The notes: generated by a model from the letters alone, not told the origin. Positions 1 to 12,497 are shown, numbered from the stretch's first letter. The stretch is 64,000 nt of DNA from Paralithodes platypus (GCA_032716605.1 CM064506.1:900031-964030); one strand, 5' to 3'. Numbers and translations: made by a program.

Positions 1-715
1 GAGGAAGGATGTGTTGTTGTTGTTGTTATTGGTGGTGGAGGAGGAGGGGTGTGATATCATAATGACGTCATGGATCCCCCTCCCCTTCCCCCTTCCTTTC
101 CATCAATGAGATTATGAGTTGGAAACACTCTCGCAACTCTGGAAGCACACCCAAACATTCCTATTTACACCATCACACAATATTTAACCCCACATACACA
201 CACATAACCCCACATACACACACATAACCGATAGACCAAAGATATACACTCCCACACACTCCTAATACCCAATACCCAATACACACCGAACAACGCTCAA
301 AACACACCAAAACACAGTCAACTACTCAAAATAAACTACCAATACACTTAAGAATCATAAAGAAACACACACACACACACACATTTAGACTTAAAAGCCA
401 AACACTCGCACGCATGCACAGCAAGGTCGGGACGGAGGAGGAGAAGAAGAAGATGGAGAACAAGAAGGAGGTGTGTGTGATCTCATAGTGACGTCACGGA
501 TTCTCCTCTCTCTCCCCTCCCCTCCTACCCTACCCTACCCTACCCTACCCAGCAACCAATCCCCCGCAAGGATCAACAGTGACGTGTACCATCTTCACCC
601 TGTTGCAGCTGGGGTGTGTGTGTTAGTTCGTTTGTTGGGCATTGTTTTGGCCTGGTGTGCGAGCTGTTTTGGTCATATTTTGATGTTGGTTTGGTTTGGT
701 TGGGTTACTCATAAG

Positions 716-825
716 TTAGGTTGGGTTAAGTTTGGTTATGTATAAGTTAGGTTGGGTTAAGTTTGGTTACGTATAAGTTAGGTTGGGTTAAGTTTGGTTA
801 CGTATAAGTTAGGTTGGGTTACATG
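716..825 (+). repeat. 31-bp tandem repeat, about 3.5 units
   Basis: Unit contains GTATAAGTTAGGTTGGGTTA then AGTTTGGTTAC. The embedded TTAGG is not arrayed as a telomeric repeat. Confidence 0.85.
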
Positions 826-879
826 TATTGGATAGGCTGGGTAAATATGGATTGGGCTGGGTAGGATAGGTTGGGTTCA

Positions 880-1860
880 TATATAATATTTTGGGTTATG
901 CTACTTTAGTTAAACTATGATTTGGATAGGTAGAGTACTGTAAGTTATTCAGGAGAATAAACCCTGAATGAAGGTTAACAGATAAATATTGGACGAAACG
1001 ATCGTAAACCCTCCATAAAGTGACATACTAAAGGCCCACCACAACGGTTAAAGTTTCCAAATTCCAATACCCACAATTCGAACATCAACTATCCCAATGC
1101 CACAATTTAGTACCACGATTCCAGTATCTACGACCACTTAACACAGGTAATTACTAAATATGTCAAAATATTCACAGTAATCAATTCCATAGAGTAAGTA
1201 CCATATAGCGGACTGTTTGGGTACTCTAATAACGGTAAAATGTCGTAAGTCTGTTAACTAGAGAACACATATTTTTATCATCCATATCTAACTACCATCA
1301 GGCTACTTGATGGAAATTTGAAGGACGTATAGATGCCAAAGTGTCAATGAGCTTACGTGCTCAACTACACAACTCTGAAAGGGTTATCTTAACCTGATTA
1401 AAATCGCTTTGGTAAAATAAAAATCTATTTGGTTAAAGTCCCCGTCTCGTCCTCTGCAAAGCGTACTGAACTCTAGAGAGGATCTGAACCTGAGGCACAT
1501 CACCAGTTAGCGGCCAGATGTAAATAATGAATTCGTCATCTTCCAGGTGTGCACATAATTATGCCATTGCCTTTGAGAGGGCTGGCATGTCCTGAACACA
1601 TGTCGTATTTGCTAACTAGAAATTAACAAAATCGTCTGGTGCTAACAAACATCGAAACAGACCAAATGGCCATCTTGCTCTTCTTGTTCTTGGGGTTAAG
1701 GGCTGATCTTATTTAGAGTTTTAAAGCCCCAAGTGAGGAGCTGTGAACCCGCGATGTTGTGACGTCGCAGGGCGTGGTTGCCAGATCTTCGCCTACAAAC
1801 CGTGACGTTGAGGGGTGTCGGCCACTTAAGACAGGGCGGCACCCGTTGTAGAGCCGATGG
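880..1860. other. No recognised feature
   Basis: AT-rich unique sequence; no ORF over 60 codons, repeat or RNA gene seen. Confidence 0.5.
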
Positions 1861-1863
1861 AAT

Positions 1864-2178
1864 ATGGGCATCGATGTTACAGCCCGGCAAAAACTAGATC
1901 TACATGGGTCTTGTGTGGGTAGACAGCTAGCTCTCCCCGGCACGCATACCCAACATTTCCACCTATTCCAAGCTAACCCAAAGCCTCCCGTACCGCGAAA
2001 GACGTTCAAACTATCCTCCTATCCCTCCCTGACTATCCCACCGGCTGAGATCTCCCCTGGGGCCCAAGCAAGGAACCCCAGGCGAACTATCCCGAGCAGA
2101 AGGACGGCCGAGGGAGAGGTGGACGACTGCCAAGACTACTTTTTGTCCCTGCTGGAGAGATGCCAAGCGAGGTGGTGA
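1864..2178 (+). CDS. Hypothetical ORF, possible exon
   Basis: A 104-codon open frame of mixed composition in otherwise AT-rich or repetitive DNA. The C-terminal part (RRTAEGEVDDCQDYFLSLLE and on to RCQAR) looks more protein-like than its neighbours and stops just before a GTGGTG that could be a weak donor. Overlapping minus-strand ORFs exist in the same GC-richer block. No domain recognised. Confidence 0.2.
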   Translation: MGIDVTARQKLDLHGSCVGRQLALPGTHTQHFHLFQANPKPPVPRKTFKLSSYPSLTIPPAEISPGAQARNPRRTIPSRRTAEGEVDDCQDYFLSLLERCQARW

Positions 2179-2995
2179 TGGTGGTGATGTAGGTGGCTAT
2201 ATTTAGATCCAACGTCAGGGCAGAGACACGGGCCCAAGGAAGGACAGAGAGAGGGAGGGAGGAGAGGAGAGAGGGAGGGATGAGCTAGGGAGGGAGGGAA
2301 GGGGAGAAGGAGGGTAGGAGGGAAGAATTTGATTTGATTCATTATTGAGAAAGCATAAGTGCATTGGATTACATATACATTGTCTCAAAAGGGCAAAGAT
2401 GGTTGAGGGAGGGAGGGAGGGAGACAGATGGGGTGGCTTTCTTTATATAACCCCCGACGGCCGTGGTGTTAATGTTCTTGTTGTTGTTTCGCCTTCGGGA
2501 GGAGGAGTAATGTTTATATTTGTTGTTGTGCCTCTTCCTCTATTTTGGTTTGCTGTTGTGGGGGGACGGGGGGAAGGGGAAGGGAGGGGGGCGATTATGG
2601 AACACACACACACACACACACACTAACACGCACACACACACACACACTAACACGCACACACACACACAGCTGGCTTGGCTCCGCTTCCCGTGTTCTATAT
2701 TGTCCTTTTCCTCTTTGATGATTATGTTTTGTCTTGACATATATATTTACTTGCATGGGTGGCGGTGTCTTGGAATTTAGCATCTCTCTTTCATATGTTA
2801 CTCCTTGCTTTAACTTTGACTTTAATGAATGACAATTTTGTTGTGTTTTGTGTTCCTTTTAACCCCTAGAGACAGATTAAGTTACAATAAGATACGGTTT
2901 TAATGTAACATTTGTTTGTCTACTTGTTCTCACATTCTTCTTGTTCCTTATTTTGGCGATTAGTAGACAATTTTATATTCCTTAGAAAGGAGTTT

Positions 2996-3107
2996 GGGTT
3001 AATTAGGATAGTCTTTACCCCTTTGATACCCATAGATCCTTCCTAAGCTGCACAGCATCGTCTAATAACAGCCGGAATATAAGACAGACGCACTTCATCG
3101 TGTACTG
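2996..3107. mobile_element. Family B half-element
   Basis: Contains TAGATCCTTCCTAAGCTGCA, CATCGTCTAATAACAGCC and CGCACTTCATCG, one arm of family B; it runs into a family A copy. Confidence 0.5.
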
Positions 3108-3358
3108 TAGGGGTTTTCTGGACCTCCTTCTCCCTCATGCATAGCCCCATTAGTTTTAAGAGTTTAAGACATTCGCCCCATTAGTTTGGCGATTTTAAGA
3201 CCTTTCGTGCTATTTAGGTGTCGATATTTTCCTGGCTAGCGATAGCGAGCCTGCAATTTAGGATGAATCCGGTCTTCCGCCTGGGTAAGATTTGTATCGA
3301 AGGGGTCTTGGGGGTATTGTTCTAAAAGCTTGATGAGGGTCTAGAGAGGAAACTTTAA
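3108..3358 (+). mobile_element. Family A repeat copy, 5' end degenerate
   Basis: Family A consensus order is visible: CTCATG-TTAGCCCCATTAG, GGCGATTTTAAGACC, TCCTGGC-AGCGATAGCGAGCC, AAGCTTGATG-GGTCTAG. The third internal subrepeat is missing. Confidence 0.75.
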
Positions 3359-3487
3359 CAAATAAATAAAAATAATAATAATAATAAACAAGTAAATAAA
3401 GTAAATACTACTGCAAACAAAATACAAATATCTTCCTTTGTTATTTCTCTCGCCCCCCCCCCCCCCCCCCACACACACCTTGCATTC

Positions 3488-3721
3488 TTAACCCCTTCAG
3501 ACTCATATGACGCAGAGGTTGCCAGATTAGCAATAAGAAATAGAGTTCTCTCACTTATAATTACCTCTCCAAAATTAGTTTTCTGCCCACAGCTAACTTA
3601 AAAGACAACTGCAGAGGTTGAAGTAACTAAACTAAAGGTTTCTAAATACCCCTGATGGTAACAAAGGATTTAAAGTATCCCCAATAGGCTCAAAATCGCG
3701 TCATATGTCGGAGACGGTTAA
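3488..3721. mobile_element. Family B-like TTAA element (234 bp, variant termini)
   Basis: TTAACCCCTTCAGACTCATA at one end and GTCGGAGACGGTTAA at the other; CATATGACGC and GCGTCATATG are inverted inside the arms. Confidence 0.65.
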
Positions 3722-3823
3722 TAACATTCCTATACTGGCATTCCTTCCGTTCTTACCCCCCCTCCCCTACCCCCGATACAATCCCCCCCTCCTTCCTCCC
3801 TCTTCCTGTACTAAGCTATACAC

Positions 3824-3986
3824 AAATCGACACCTAAATAACAGGTCTTAATATTGAAGAAAACAAAAATGGGCGAAAGGTCTTAACATCGACAAACTAA
3901 TGGGGCAAGCATCTTAAAATTTGAAAACTAATGGGGCTAAACATGAGGGAGAAAGTGGTCTAGAAAAACAACCCATCTCCCCTTAA
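3824..3986 (-). mobile_element. Family A repeat, partial, ending CTCCCCTTAA
   Basis: The half from ATCGACACCTAAAT to CATGAGGGAGAAAG and the terminal TTAA is present; the other half is absent. Confidence 0.75.
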
Positions 3987-4450
3987 GGCATGAAACCTAT
4001 ACATGGTTATTTATATGACTTTGTAAGCTGTCTACTGTTTATTATAAAGTCAAGTCTCCATAGTCCTAATTTCCCTTGGTCTTCCTTCCTCTCTTTCCCC
4101 ATTTCTTCCTCCTAGACCGCCTCCTTTTGATCTCCTCCCTACTTCTTCCTCCCTGAGAACCTCCTCCTCCTCCTCCTACCTATAACCATGAAAGTACTAC
4201 AGGTCCTCAAAGCTCCCAACCTCATTTCCTCCCCACCTCCCTCCATACTTTCCCAATTTCATCTCCCTTCCTCCCCCTTTCCTTATCCACTCCTCCTCCT
4301 CTTCCACTCCAATTTTTCCCTCCCTCCCTTCCTCGTCCTGCTCCCCCCCCCCCCTACCTCCCTCTCCCACATTCCATTCCAACATACCTACACACCTCTC
4401 TCTGCTTCTTCTTCTTCTTCTTCTTCCTCCTCCTCCTCATAGCAACAACA
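3987..4450. other. Pyrimidine-rich DNA, no gene recognised
   Basis: CCT/CTT-rich tract; the frames through it are low-complexity Pro/Ser/Leu. Confidence 0.6.
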
Positions 4451-4518
4451 TCAACATACCTTAGCAACCCCGAATTTCATGCACTCGGTGGCCTCCGGTG
4501 AAGGTGGGTGGGGGCGTG

Positions 4519-4530
<12 letters not shown>

Positions 4531-4602
<72 letters not shown>
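4531..4602 (+). repeat. (GA)n microsatellite
   Basis: About 36 perfect units. Confidence 0.98.
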
Positions 4603-4604
<2 letters not shown>

Positions 4605-4994
4605 TCTTGGACTGAGAGATAAGGATAACATTGTCTTTTTCTCATATTCTAAAGGAAGATGAAAGTACAATTTTGACCAAAACAAGTATTAATTATATTA
4701 ACTTTATGATAATAAAATTTATTTTGTTTCGTAGGTTATAAGCACACGCACCCCCCCCCCCTCCCCCCGCACACACACACACAGACACACCTGTTGACAA
4801 TATTGCTGTGTCACCTTTCATGGTCAGTGTCATGGTTCTTGCGCGCCCCCCCCCCCCCCCCCCTTACCCCTTTACACCTTATCCCGAACCCCATTTGCCC
4901 CTCCCCCGCTGTCCCCCTTCCTTCATACCTTATCCCTTCCCCCTTTAAACTTTACCCCCCCCCCCCCCACCCCAACTCTTGCCTCCCAGTGTCC

Positions 4995-5655
4995 CCACTG
5001 GGGGACAAAAAGACATAAACAAGCTAGAACGAGTTCAACGTAGAGTTACCAAAATGATACCTAGCCTAAAGAACAAACCATACGAAGAGCGTCTTAGAGA
5101 ATTAAATCTATTTCCTTTAACCCAGTGCAGATTAAGAGGTGACTTAATTCAAGTGTTCAAAATCATCAAAGGCATTGACAATATGAACTGTAGTAAGTAC
5201 TTCACTATCAACCAATCTAATTACACGCGGGGAAACGGTTGCAAAATTATTGGTAAATCTTTTAACTCACACCAATCTAAGAATTTCTTCTTCAATCGAG
5301 TTGTCAACTTGTGGAATGGGCTTCCCCGAGACTTTATAGACTGCAGCACCGTTGATTCATTTAAATTCCGCCTAGACAAATATCTCGCATCAAACCCGCG
5401 ACTGACTGCGTTTGTAAATGAATAACTTTATTTTATCCTCCCCTCAGTTACTAACCCATATGTTCCCTACTAACTTCCTAGTCCTGCCACGTTAGTGGCA
5501 GGGCAGTAGTTCCCTTTCCAATGTTCCCTTACCCACTCTAAACCACTGTTTGGACACTTGATCCTCAGTGTTTTGGAGGACAAGCAGCCTAGAAGGGTCA
5601 CTAGATCTGTTGTTGCTTGATTTCCTTTGTACTCCTTTGTACTCCTTTACATCTC
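4995..5655 (+). mobile_element. CR1/L2-like LINE, 3' fragment (subfamily a)
   Basis: The open frame to 5425 carries the conserved C-terminal region of CR1/L2/Jockey-group reverse transcriptases (KDINKLERVQRRVTKMIPSL… then LIQVFKIIKGIDN and VVNLWNGLP), so the copy is 5'-truncated after the RT catalytic core. The 3' UTR runs about 220 bp and ends in two 10-bp units (TTTGTACTCC). Roughly 110 bp of C-rich sequence before (4873-4988) and after (5668-5773) the copy are alignable to each other. It shares its 3' end with the minus-strand elements at 58.2 and 60.2 kb. Confidence 0.85.
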
Positions 5656-5844
5656 TATACCTCCATGCCTTATCCCTTCCCCCCATTCCCTCCACCCCCT
5701 CTGTCCCTCTTCCTTCACACCTTATCTCTTCCCCCTTTATTCCTTATCCCCACCACACACTCTTGCCTCCCACTCCCCCCCCCCCTCCTGAACACCTTAA
5801 CCCTTCCCCCATTACCTCCACCACACCCCCTCTAGCCTCCCTGT

Positions 5845-5855
5845 ATGTGTGTGTG

Positions 5856-5908
<53 letters not shown>

Positions 5909-6069
5909 AGGGAAGAGGGGAGGGAAGATACTAGACTTGGAAGGGGAACAGGAGGAGGAGGATAGGAAGGGAGAGGGGGCAATGGAAGATAAGGGGAGGG
6001 GGGAGAGAGATTGGGGGGAGGGAGTTGGGAGGAGACAAGCAGGGGGGGGGGGAAGGATAAAGACGGGGA

Positions 6070-6160
<91 letters not shown>
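5845..6160 (+). repeat. (GT)n then purine-rich DNA then (GA)n
   Basis: GT tract to about 5904 and GA tract 6077-6160, about 42 units. Confidence 0.97.
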
Positions 6161-6167
<7 letters not shown>

Positions 6168-6301
6168 GGGGGGGGAGGGGGGTGCCAAGACACAGCTCCA
6201 GTGCCAAGGTGAGAGTGGCCCGATTTGGCACTACGAGGTGACCAACTTAGCCACACACACACACACACACACACTGCAGCTGGCACTGTGACCTCTCTCT
6301 C

Positions 6302-7065
6302 TCTCCAATCCGTTCAGCGAAGATCAATAAAGTTGATCCCTTCCCTTAGTAATACACAATACAATGGGAGATTAAGAGAAGTCGATCTTATTTCACTTAA
6401 GAAACGGAGAATAAGGGGACAGCTGATCGAGTGTTTTAAGATACTAAAAGGATATAGTAACGTAAATTCTAATAATATATTTAAGATAGCCAAAGAAGGT
6501 TCCACAAGAGGAAATAAATTCAAACTAACAGGCAGGAAAGCGAACCTAGACATAACTAAAACAAAAATCATCCACAGTATTACTGGTGAGTGGAATAAGT
6601 TCCCTAATGAAGTTATAGACAGTAACTCAATACACACATTCAAAAATAGGTTAGACTCATTATCACAAAGAAGTTGGTCTGGAGTAGAAAATGATCGTTG
6701 ACAAGAGAACCTGGCAGAAATTAACACTGTTTTCAGTTGAAGAGAGCAGAACAAAAATGAAGGTGTGCAAGCCAAATCCTTTCTATTCCTAACTATACTA
6801 TAAATTCCTTCAGGCGATTTCCAGGCCCGGGAAGATTATTGACTTCTAACTGTTTTCATGTACGGCATATTGCATGTACGGTATATTGCCTGAGGGATCG
6901 GAGGGTGGGGAGGGAGTCTTCATCTTTGCTATCCTTTCCTTCCACTTTCTCTTAGGGTAGCTATCTCTACTAGGATAAAGTCCTGGCCACCTCGCAGGGA
7001 TAGTAAGATCTGTGTGGCCAGTGTATCTACGTAAATATATGTAAACCCCTCTAAGCCCCCCTAAA
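6302..7065 (+). mobile_element. CR1/L2-like LINE, 3' fragment (subfamily b)
   Basis: Begins abruptly after a short CT tract with SVQRRSIKLIPSL and continues RRIRGQLIECFKILKGYSNV and EWNKFPNEVID to a stop at 6701. The 3' UTR contains GTCCTGGCCACCTCG and a tail around GTATCTACGTAAATATATG. The same 3' UTR recurs alone near 42.45 kb. Confidence 0.8.
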
Positions 7066-7349
7066 CCTTTTATTAGTCATTGTTTGGCATACCAGACTAA
7101 GGTTAAAAAACGGTCTAAGGTAGGGAGACTCAACTAAACCTGTAGTTATTTATTTTATGGGTTGTAGTGGTCTCCTGTAGGAATTAGGTGTAATACCGAG
7201 TTAAATATTCACAGGAAAAACACAAGAAAAAAAGATACATAAAAAAACATATAATTAAACAAGACAATTTAAGAATGTGCAGTACTTACAGTTGTGTTAC
7301 CATATATATATATATGTGTGTGTGTGTGTGAATGAACCATACTGACAGG

Positions 7350-7570
7350 TAGATGGATTGAGTGGAGGAAAAAAACACAGGGAAGAGCTTTGATTCTTTA
7401 TTCTCTAACGTTATGGGTTATGTACCCATCTTTACAGAGACCAAACCTTTTACTAAGTGAGATAGATACCTTTTTGAGTCTCTCTTAAGATGGGTACATA
7501 ACCCGAAACGTTAGAGAATATTAAAGAATCAAAGCTCTACCCTGTGTTGTTTTCCTCCACCCAATCCATA
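7350..7570. mobile_element. Foldback element with ~75-bp arms, possible Penelope-like terminal remnant
   Basis: The arms (about 7354-7440 and 7490-7567) are reverse complements: each carries GATGGGTACATAACCC, AACGTTAGAGAAT and AAAGAATCAAAGCTC. Short TA and TG repeats lie on both sides. The hairpin GGGTACATAACCC followed by GAAACGTT resembles the stem II/GAAAC part of hammerhead motifs in Penelope-like elements; that link is inference. Confidence 0.5.
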
Positions 7571-7577
7571 TACATAC

Positions 7578-7578
7578 A

Positions 7579-7645
<67 letters not shown>
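7578..7645 (+). repeat. (AT)n microsatellite
   Basis: About 33 units, followed by GATA repeats. Confidence 0.97.
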
Positions 7646-7648
<3 letters not shown>

Positions 7649-7983
7649 TAGATAGATAGATATAGATAGATACTTTTTTCAACATCTACGAATAACGCTT
7701 TAATAATCAAACCTTCTTCAGTTAGTCTTATACCGAAGTAGAAAATATTGAAATTGTGAAAGTAGACCACTATTTCTGAACGTGGGTGTACATCGGTGAC
7801 TTAGCACGATTTGACTCTTACTCCTCTTTTTTTCTGGGTGTATCGAATCAACATACACAGATGACATTAACATATATTATAATTGGCCTGGGTGACTATA
7901 TATGGACTCTGGTGGGATTCAGGTTGAGGTATCTATTTATCTATATGTCTATCTATCTACTTATAAATCTATGCATCTATATG

Positions 7984-8014
<31 letters not shown>

Positions 8015-8040
8015 CAATTTTTCTGACTATTTGTGTGTGT

Positions 8041-8043
<3 letters not shown>

Positions 8044-8124
<81 letters not shown>
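8044..8124 (+). repeat. (GA)n microsatellite
   Basis: About 40 perfect units. Confidence 0.98.
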
Positions 8125-8129
<5 letters not shown>

Positions 8130-8274
8130 GGTAGAATGAGAAGCCACTAGTATAGACCTCAAGACACCACTTATCTGTCTACCACCTGTTCTACCCATCT
8201 ACCACTCTACTCTCATTCTCTCAACCCTTCATCTATTCTATTCTACTCTCATTTGTCCATTATTCTATTCTCAC

Positions 8275-8500
8275 GTGTCTACTCTCACTCTCAACCCCTC
8301 ATCTACTCTATCTCACTCTCACTCTCAACCCCTCATCTACTCTATCTCACTCTCAACCCCTCATCTACTCTATCTCACTCTCAACCCCTCATCTACTCTA
8401 TCTCACTCTCACTCTCAACCCCTCATCTACTCTATCTCACTCTCAATCCTTCATCTACTCTATCCTACTCTCACTCTTACTCTCAACCCTTCATCTACTC
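8275..8500 (+). repeat. CT-rich tandem repeat with 'CAACCCCTCATCTACTCTAT'
   Basis: Units of 29 or 35 bp differing by an extra CACTCT; degenerate relatives extend to about 8700. Confidence 0.85.
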
Positions 8501-8773
8501 TCTTCTAGTCTCATTTGTCTACTGTATTCTATTATCACTTGTCTTCTCTCACTCTCACTGTTAGGCCTTCATCTATTCTATTATCACTTGTCTTCTCTCA
8601 CTCTCACTGTTAGGCCTTCATCTATTATATTATCACTTGTCTTCTCTGACTGTTAGGCCCTTCATCTATTCTATTATACTCTCTACTGTTACTTTCTACC
8701 TTCGTATTTCATTTATTCTAATATTTTATCAACTCTATAGACTTCCTTCAAGCTCTATTTATCTATTGAAGAG

Positions 8774-8826
<53 letters not shown>

Positions 8827-8865
8827 TGTATATATTACTATTAATATTATTTCATTTTCTTGTAA

Positions 8866-9130
8866 GTTTCCTCCCTAGACCTCCATCAACCTTAACGAAT
8901 ACTCCCAAGATCCCCCTTCAAGATAAATTTGTGCATTTTTTGGTAGATAAATGCCCAGGTCGAAGCCCGATTCCTCCTATATTACAAGCTTGGTATCGCT
9001 CGCCAGGAAAAAAAAATCAACACCTAAATGATACGAAATCGCTAAACTAATGGGACAAATGTCTTAAAATCTCAAATCTAATGGGGCCAAACATGAGTAA
9101 GAATGGGGTCCTGAAAACTTCCCATCAAAA
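8866..9130 (-). mobile_element. Family A repeat copy
   Basis: From CTAGACCTCCATCAA through TCGCTCGCCAGG to ACTAATGGGAC and CATGAGTAAGAATG. Confidence 0.75.
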
Positions 9131-9169
9131 TAAAATAGGTTAGACCTTATATAAACAAGCTTGTCAGCG

Positions 9170-9245
9170 AACTACACCTATTCCTTGGCTGACCCTTTCC
9201 AAATGGTAGAAACATTAGCTCGATTACTCTATACTCGGTTTAATT
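9170..9245. mobile_element. Family C fragment
   Basis: Interior block CCTATTCCTTGGCTGACCCT to TAGCTCGATTACTCTA only. Confidence 0.5.
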
Positions 9246-9487
9246 TCATTTGACGGTAAATTGAATCTGTTAGCAGCTAATTTTTTAATACTTAATGGAA
9301 AACTATGAAACTACTGTGTCTCTGCATCATATGAAGACCAAGTTGATATAATTAGCACCATATTTCACTACAAAACCTTCAAAATAACTGAGAAATCTTG
9401 ATGGGAACTTTGCAATTTACTGTCAGTTGAAAATAAACTGTGGTTAATTGATGTGACTTTACGTGTACTGTATGTATACTGATCGCA

Positions 9488-9752
9488 TTAAGGGGGTGTT
9501 TTTCTGGGCCCCCTTCTCCTCCATGGTTAACCTCACTAGTTTTGACATTGTAAGACGTTCGCTCCATTAGTTTGGCGATTATAATTCGCCCCATTTCGTT
9601 GTCCAATTTAAAACCTTTCGTACTATGTGGGTGTCATTTTTTTCCTGGCGAGCGATAGCAAATCTGTAATTATGGAAGGACCGGCCATCGGTCAGGAAAT
9701 GTTTCTACCGAAAACTGCATGAATTCATCTCGAATGGGGGGGGGGGGGCACT
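9488..9752 (+). mobile_element. Family A repeat copy, starting TTAAGGGGG
   Basis: Starts at a TTAA and carries all four internal subrepeats, degenerate; ends in a G-run in place of the usual GGGGGTCTAGGGGG. Confidence 0.75.
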
Positions 9753-9864
9753 TTTAACAGGCAGCTTCGCCTTTTGTCTCCTTCATACACATAGCAAAAA
9801 TCATCATCAATATATAATCATAGTCTACTACTCACCATATTGCGCTAGTCCTTCCACTAACATC

Positions 9865-10200
9865 TTCAGTATCCCGTTTTCTTGACAATAAATCACTATA
9901 AATCTATCCATATCAATGTCTTCTTGCGTGTATGTATCTATAATGAAGATTTAGAGTCACTAAAATCCAATAGTTCACGAATAAAGACGAACGTAGGAAG
10001 ACGAAATGGGAGGTGTTCAACTGGGCTTATTTCAGGAGCCATATTTCGTTAGTTTAGCCGTAAATCACTATAGTTATACCCAAAGCAACGTCTTCCAGTT
10101 GCTATGTATCTATAATGTTCCTTAGAATTCGCCAACAGTCACTAGTTCAGCCATAAAAAGCCAACATTTGAGAGAACAAATTGCTTGGTGTTCACTGGGC
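9865..10200. repeat. Diverged direct duplication of about 180 bp
   Basis: TAAATCACTATA, TGTATCTATAATG and GGTGTTCA-CTGGGC recur in order in both halves; no gene recognised. Confidence 0.5.
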
Positions 10201-10239
10201 AATGTCGCACCTCCACCTGAGTTTCCCGCCAATTTGTAG

Positions 10240-10280
10240 GCCCGTGACGTCATCGGTCAGCGGCGTTGTGATTGGCTGAT
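10240..10280. promoter_or_regulatory. CRE plus inverted CCAAT pair
   Basis: GTGACGTCATCGG followed 15-20 bp later by GTGATTGGCTGATG, the same pair and spacing as in the intron 2 cluster but on the other strand. It lies 2.2 kb before the candidate exon at 12.5 kb. Confidence 0.35.
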
Positions 10281-10431
10281 GAAATTCTAGTTTTCTGTTG
10301 AGGTTCTAGTTTTCTATTGAGGAGTTAGATGGGGATATTTTATAGTGGCACGAATTTTTCGCTATCTTTTCTTTATCATCTCTCTCTCTCTCTATTCACT
10401 CACTCACTCTCTCACTCTCTATCTCTCTCTA

Positions 10432-10572
<141 letters not shown>

Positions 10573-11281
10573 TGTATAATTATACTGTATATATACCCAT
10601 TATATATATTACTGCTGCATTACAAACAAAAGACTAAACTAATACGATACTAAGGCAAATCTAATAAGAAAACCGATTAAGTTCAGAGACGAAACAGCCA
10701 ACATATGAAAATAAACAAATGGTCGCAAACTGAGCAACAATCAAGACCAGGTAGCAATCAGTGTTCACACAGACAGGTACAAGTAGATGATAACAGTGCT
10801 CTATCAACGGAGACTGATATTTATTCATGTGTACCCCTCAAGGATGACATGTGTGTGTCTGTGTGTGTCTGTGTGTGTCTCTGTGTGTGTGTGCGTGTAA
10901 ACATTACCATATTCCTTCAATGAACCTCACGATATAATTAAATTATCCTAAATTGTCTAATTTGGGAAAGAGTGTTTGCTTGAATGTATGTATATGTTTC
11001 TACTCTCCAGGATATGTTAAAACTTAAGACTACAAATTTATATAAACACAATTATATATCATTATAAACATATAGTTATAAGCTATGGGTAAATAAGCAT
11101 TGATGGTTAAATATGGCTAGGTGTTATATTGAATGAGTTATAGCCTATACTTATAAAGTAGTTAAAGTCTGAATACAGATATATAATCAAATATATATAC
11201 ATTTAACAAATATTGTAGTTGCTGGTGGAAATTATATAGTTATTAATGATTAAATGGAGGTAATAACGAAAGGTTGTTGTA

Positions 11282-11492
11282 TTAACCCCATGAGGATTAT
11301 GACACGTTTTAGCAGTTAATTGTGGCTAACATTAAACGAATGTATTTATGTTGGGAAGGGTGAATGGAAGTCAGAGAGTTAATGGAGATTACTCCTTTAA
11401 TTCCCACAGATCCTTCCTAAGCTGTATAAAATCTTCCAATGATAGCCAGAATAAACTGTCAACACGCGTCATGATCCTCAGGGGGTTGAATA
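11282..11492. mobile_element. Family B element, subtype with GAGGATTATGAC termini
   Basis: TTAACCCCATGAGGATTATG at the left, CATGATCCTCAGGGGGTTGA at the right; arms contain CTAAGCTGTATAAAATC. Confidence 0.7.
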
Positions 11493-11507
11493 ATGTACCA
11501 ATTTGAT

Positions 11508-11719
11508 TTAACCCCTTCTGTACCGGTGACGTCTATATATTTGTATTCTAGATATAGTTAGACGGTTTTGTGAAGCTTAAGAAGGATATGTAGTAGCAAA
11601 AAGGGTGAAGATAGATAGTTCGAAGCCTGTTAATTGCTGGAGGCCCCTATAAAAATGAATAACATCGTCTAATAGCCAGAATATAGTTAAAAGGACTTCG
11701 CCGGTACTGAAGGGGTTAA
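11508..11719. mobile_element. Family B element, complete (212 bp)
   Basis: Reference copy: TTAACCCCTTCTGTACCGG at the left, CCGGTACTGAAGGGGTTAA at the right. The body is an imperfect palindrome without coding capacity. TTAA edges and CCC…GGG termini are the pattern of piggyBac-type MITEs. Confidence 0.85.
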
Positions 11720-11780
11720 TATGTTGTTTGTTCGCATGTCTCTCAATGAATATGTATGTGTGTGTGTACATGTGTGTGTG

Positions 11781-11812
<32 letters not shown>

Positions 11813-11919
11813 TGTAGTTCCCAAGAAGTGTGGGAACATCCGTACATCATGTGCGTATATGTGCATCCTTGTATGTGTGACTACAGTGTGTGTAATGCCT
11901 TAGTTTAGTAATGTGTTAA

Positions 11920-11920
11920 G

Positions 11921-11977
<57 letters not shown>

Positions 11978-12120
11978 GTACCAGTCCATATGCGTTTATG
12001 TGCTACTGTGCATGCGTGTGTGAGAGTATGTGTGTGTGTGAGTATGTGTGTGTGTGCGTGTGTGTGTGTGCGTTTGTGTGTGCGTGTGCGTGTGCGTGTG
12101 TGTGTGTGTGTCCTTGGGTG
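11920..12120 (+). repeat. (GT)n and interrupted GT/GC-rich repeats
   Basis: About 27 perfect GT units, then GTGTGCGT-type interrupted tracts. Confidence 0.95.
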
Positions 12121-12497
12121 TCCAGTTTTGTAGTCAAAAGACGATCAACAACACTTAAGCTTGTTCCCATCATAGTCGTAAAACGAGAGAGAGAGAGAGA
12201 TGAAGAGAGCGCATTTGTGTGTGTAGCGAAGGAGTGAGTGAGGTTTGAGTGAGTGATTGCGTGTGATTGATTGAGTGTGTATGTATGTGAATCAGCTTGT
12301 GCGTGCGATTTAATGCATGCGTGTGCTTCTATGTGTTTGCTAGTATGTCTTTTTATTAACATGTATTTAATGTTTTATTGTGTGTGTGTTTTTTTATTGT
12401 GGTTTTTGTGTTTATTTATTTATTGATTGTGTTTTATTATCATTTTGTATTTATTCATATTTTTGTTTTTATTCTTCGTTTGCGTGCGTGTCCTCAG

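Noticed and set aside
523..551. Telomere-like TACCC repeats and TTAGG words at 0.5-0.85 kb
   Set aside because: The arthropod telomere unit TTAGG is not arrayed; these are a short pentamer run and a 31-bp repeat.
4451..4685. Ser/Leu, Arg/Glu, Cys/Val, Tyr/Ile and His/Thr repeat ORFs throughout the window
   Set aside because: They are translations of GA/CT, GT/CA and AT microsatellites, with no protein features.
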